Assembly (NCBI GenBank): GCA_963729215.1 | Contig: CAVSND010000001.1 | Location: 1-15,907, forward strand | Length of the DNA stretch: 15,907 nucleotides | Origin: CAVQJU01 sp963729215 | GTDB lineage: Bacteria; Acidobacteriota; Vicinamibacteria; Vicinamibacterales; CAVVIG01 | Direction: 5' to 3' | Shown here: piece by piece, positions 14,980 through 15,907 of the stretch | Layout: each line of letters opens with the position of its first letter | Numbering within the stretch: the first letter of the stretch is position 1 | Translations under genes and position numbers: made by a program | Notes under the pieces: model-generated | Database searches by the model: none | What the model was told of the DNA's origin: nothing | The model's input: the letters and a program-made list of their open reading frames with translations, nothing else

Positions 14980-15073
14980 GCGGCGTATCCGCACGGTGCA
15001 CGTAAAGGTCAACTTGTTGAAATGTGAGGAACTTATAAATGCTGAGGTACGCGATGCCCGCGGAAAATGCGCT

Positions 15074-15513
15074 TCACGCGCGAAGGTAGTCGCCCTGCCA
15101 GTGCGTGACGGCTTTCTTGATATCCGCCGCATTCCCAAGCGAACCGCCCAGCACCCGCCGCACGAGGTCCGGCAGTTCTGCATCGCTGGCGAACCGCAAG
15201 GCCACCAGCTGCCGCCGTGTCAGCTCGAATTCGAGCCTGCAGATCGGCCGGGAGCACCTCGCGCAGCCGGAGACGCATCTCGAGGCGAATCACGCGGTCC
15301 TGCACCGAGAGCGCCATCAGCCGCGCGGCCGTCAGCCCTGCGACCAGCCCTGCCGCGAACACCGCGTTCCACACCGTGCCCAGCGACGGTGCCCGAACGA
15401 TCTGCCAGAGCGCATATACCAGGTTGGCGATGAGGATGGCGCGGCGAAAAGGTGGAAGAGCGGAAAGAGGCGGGCGTGATTCGATAGGTCTGCCCGGATT
15501 CAGATATAGCCAT
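15074..15513 (-). pseudogene. DUF6526-family membrane protein, copy 2 (damaged)
   Basis: A paralogue of the gene at 9052-9495; the repaired proteins look roughly 85% identical by eye. Conserved parts include ILIANLVYALWQIVRAPSL, AARLMALSVQDRVIRLEMRL, LTRRQLVALRFASDAELPDL and KKAVTHWQGDYLRA before the TGA at 15074. Three lesions break the frame: one base lost at about 15478-15482, one at about 15435-15443, and two lost at about 15225-15231 (the copy 1 stretch ATTCCAGAG reads ATTCGAG here). Substitutions between the copies are many and mostly conservative, so the duplication is not recent, while the indels appear younger. The copy begins directly after the eighth codon of a vapC gene. Confidence 0.8.
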
Positions 15514-15543
15514 CGGGCTCCTCCCATGTGCCGGCGTAACTAG

Positions 15544-15570
15544 TCAGAGTGCGGACGTGTCGAGGACCAT
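15544..15570 (-). pseudogene. vapC toxin remnant, eight codons
   Basis: The ATG at 15570 overlaps the vapB stop by one base (TGATG), the usual VapBC arrangement. It encodes MVLDTSAL, the standard first strand of VapC PIN toxins with the first catalytic Asp, and then stops at TGA. A functional VapC has about 130 residues. The sequence after this point is the upstream region of DUF6526 copy 2, so the toxin body has been lost. Confidence 0.7.
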
Positions 15571-15824
15571 CAGCGGGGCAACCCTCGTTCGTCGTAGCCG
15601 AGAATTTCTTCGGCAGATCGGTCGTCGAGCGTCGGTAGCTGGGCACAGCGCTGTGCGATCTCGCGGAGTTCGTCGCGCAGCCGCCGGCGCCTGGATCGGC
15701 CCCGCAGTCGAGCGAGGCGTTCCCTCAACGCGACCACGACGGCCGCGGTGAGCGTCTCACCCGTGCGGGCGGCCACTTCCCGGGCCAGGCGGTCGGCTTC
15801 AGGATCTTTCAGGCTCAGCGCCAT
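15570..15824 (-). CDS. vapB: VapB-family antitoxin (Rv0623-like)
   Basis: An 84-residue antitoxin. The N-terminus MALSLKDPEADRLAREVAARTG and the segment TLTAAVVVALRERLARL form a ribbon-helix-helix-type DNA-binding part as in Rv0623-like VapB proteins. The basic stretch RGRSRRRRLRDEL leads to the toxin-binding tail QLPTLDDRSAEEILGYDERGLP, which is highly characteristic of this family. AAAGGAGG lies 5 nt before the ATG at 15824. Its partner vapC is reduced to eight codons directly downstream, so this is an orphan antitoxin. The palindrome at 15848-15863 is a likely autoregulatory site. Confidence 0.88.
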   Translation of the reverse strand: MALSLKDPEADRLAREVAARTGETLTAAVVVALRERLARLRGRSRRRRLRDELREIAQRCAQLPTLDDRSAEEILGYDERGLPR

Positions 15825-15847
15825 GGTGCCTCCTTTCTAGAAATATA

Positions 15848-15863
15848 CCATATGTCTATATGG
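15848..15863. promoter_or_regulatory. CCATAT-N4-ATATGG palindrome, probable VapB operator
   Basis: Two perfect 6-bp inverted arms around GTCT lie 24 nt upstream of the vapB ATG. TATATT on the minus strand (15842-15847) directly follows and is a good -10 candidate, so the palindrome would cover the -10/-35 spacer. This is the expected place for an autorepressor. The -35 itself is not recognisable. Confidence 0.5.
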
Positions 15864-15907
15864 CCTGGTGGCAGGCGAACCCGGCCGCTCATCGAGGAAA
15901 CTGACCT

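Noticed and set aside
15033..15537. Insertion sequence carrying DUF6526 copy 2
   Set aside because: No transposase, terminal inverted repeats or target-site duplication could be seen around the copy.
1..15907. CRISPR array, tRNA, rRNA or riboswitch
   Set aside because: The tandem repeats have 7-8 nt units without spacers, which rules out CRISPR. No tRNA-like cloverleaf, rRNA segment or known riboswitch core was recognised by reading.

Overview
The window is high-GC bacterial DNA and looks like a soil or sediment Acidobacteriota genome, probably of the class Vicinamibacteria. That placement is an inference from gene content: a MauG-type dihaem protein, a DUF6152-like protein, two DUF6526 copies, a tandem-haem cytochrome and a secreted M20 peptidase. 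No 16S or other marker gene is present. No rRNA, tRNA, CRISPR array, transposase or integrase was seen.

Layout. 1-219: 3' tail of a possible partial gene, then a large imperfect hairpin built of 8-nt repeats. 219-1366 (-): MauG-type dihaem peroxidase. 1418-2515 (+): a toxin-antitoxin patch with a headless PIN/VapC remnant followed by a complete Phd/ParE pair. 2526-3516 (-): a membrane protein translationally coupled to a winged-helix regulator whose N-terminus is made of a 7-nt tandem repeat. 3544-5453 (-): isoprenylcysteine-methyltransferase-like protein preceded by a secreted M20 peptidase. 5738-6845 (+): GNAT acetyltransferase and DUF6152-like secreted protein. 6846-7196 (-): small membrane protein. 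7319-8154 (+): ECF sigma factor overlapping a tiny one-helix membrane protein. 8186-11404 (-): co-directional run of a phospholipase-D-like protein, DUF6526 copy 1 and a two-domain VOC protein. 11659-12563 (+): secreted conserved hypothetical. 12573-14867 (-): tandem-haem cytochrome and secreted metallophosphoesterase. 15074-15824 (-): DUF6526 copy 2 sitting where a vapC toxin should follow a vapB antitoxin.

The strongest observations are four. (1) Heptamer and octamer minisatellites occur at four places, and one forms the coding start of a regulator. (2) The second DUF6526 copy replaces all but eight codons of a vapC gene. (3) The PLD-like protein lacks the Asp of the HKD motif at both sites. 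(4) Single-base indels cluster in 0.2-4.8 kb and 11.9-15.5 kb and are absent between; many lie in G or C runs, so uncorrected sequencing error must be considered before calling pseudogenes. I did not find a convincing new multi-gene defence or biosynthetic system. The least understood units are the sigma factor with its small membrane partner and the PLD/DUF6526 pair.
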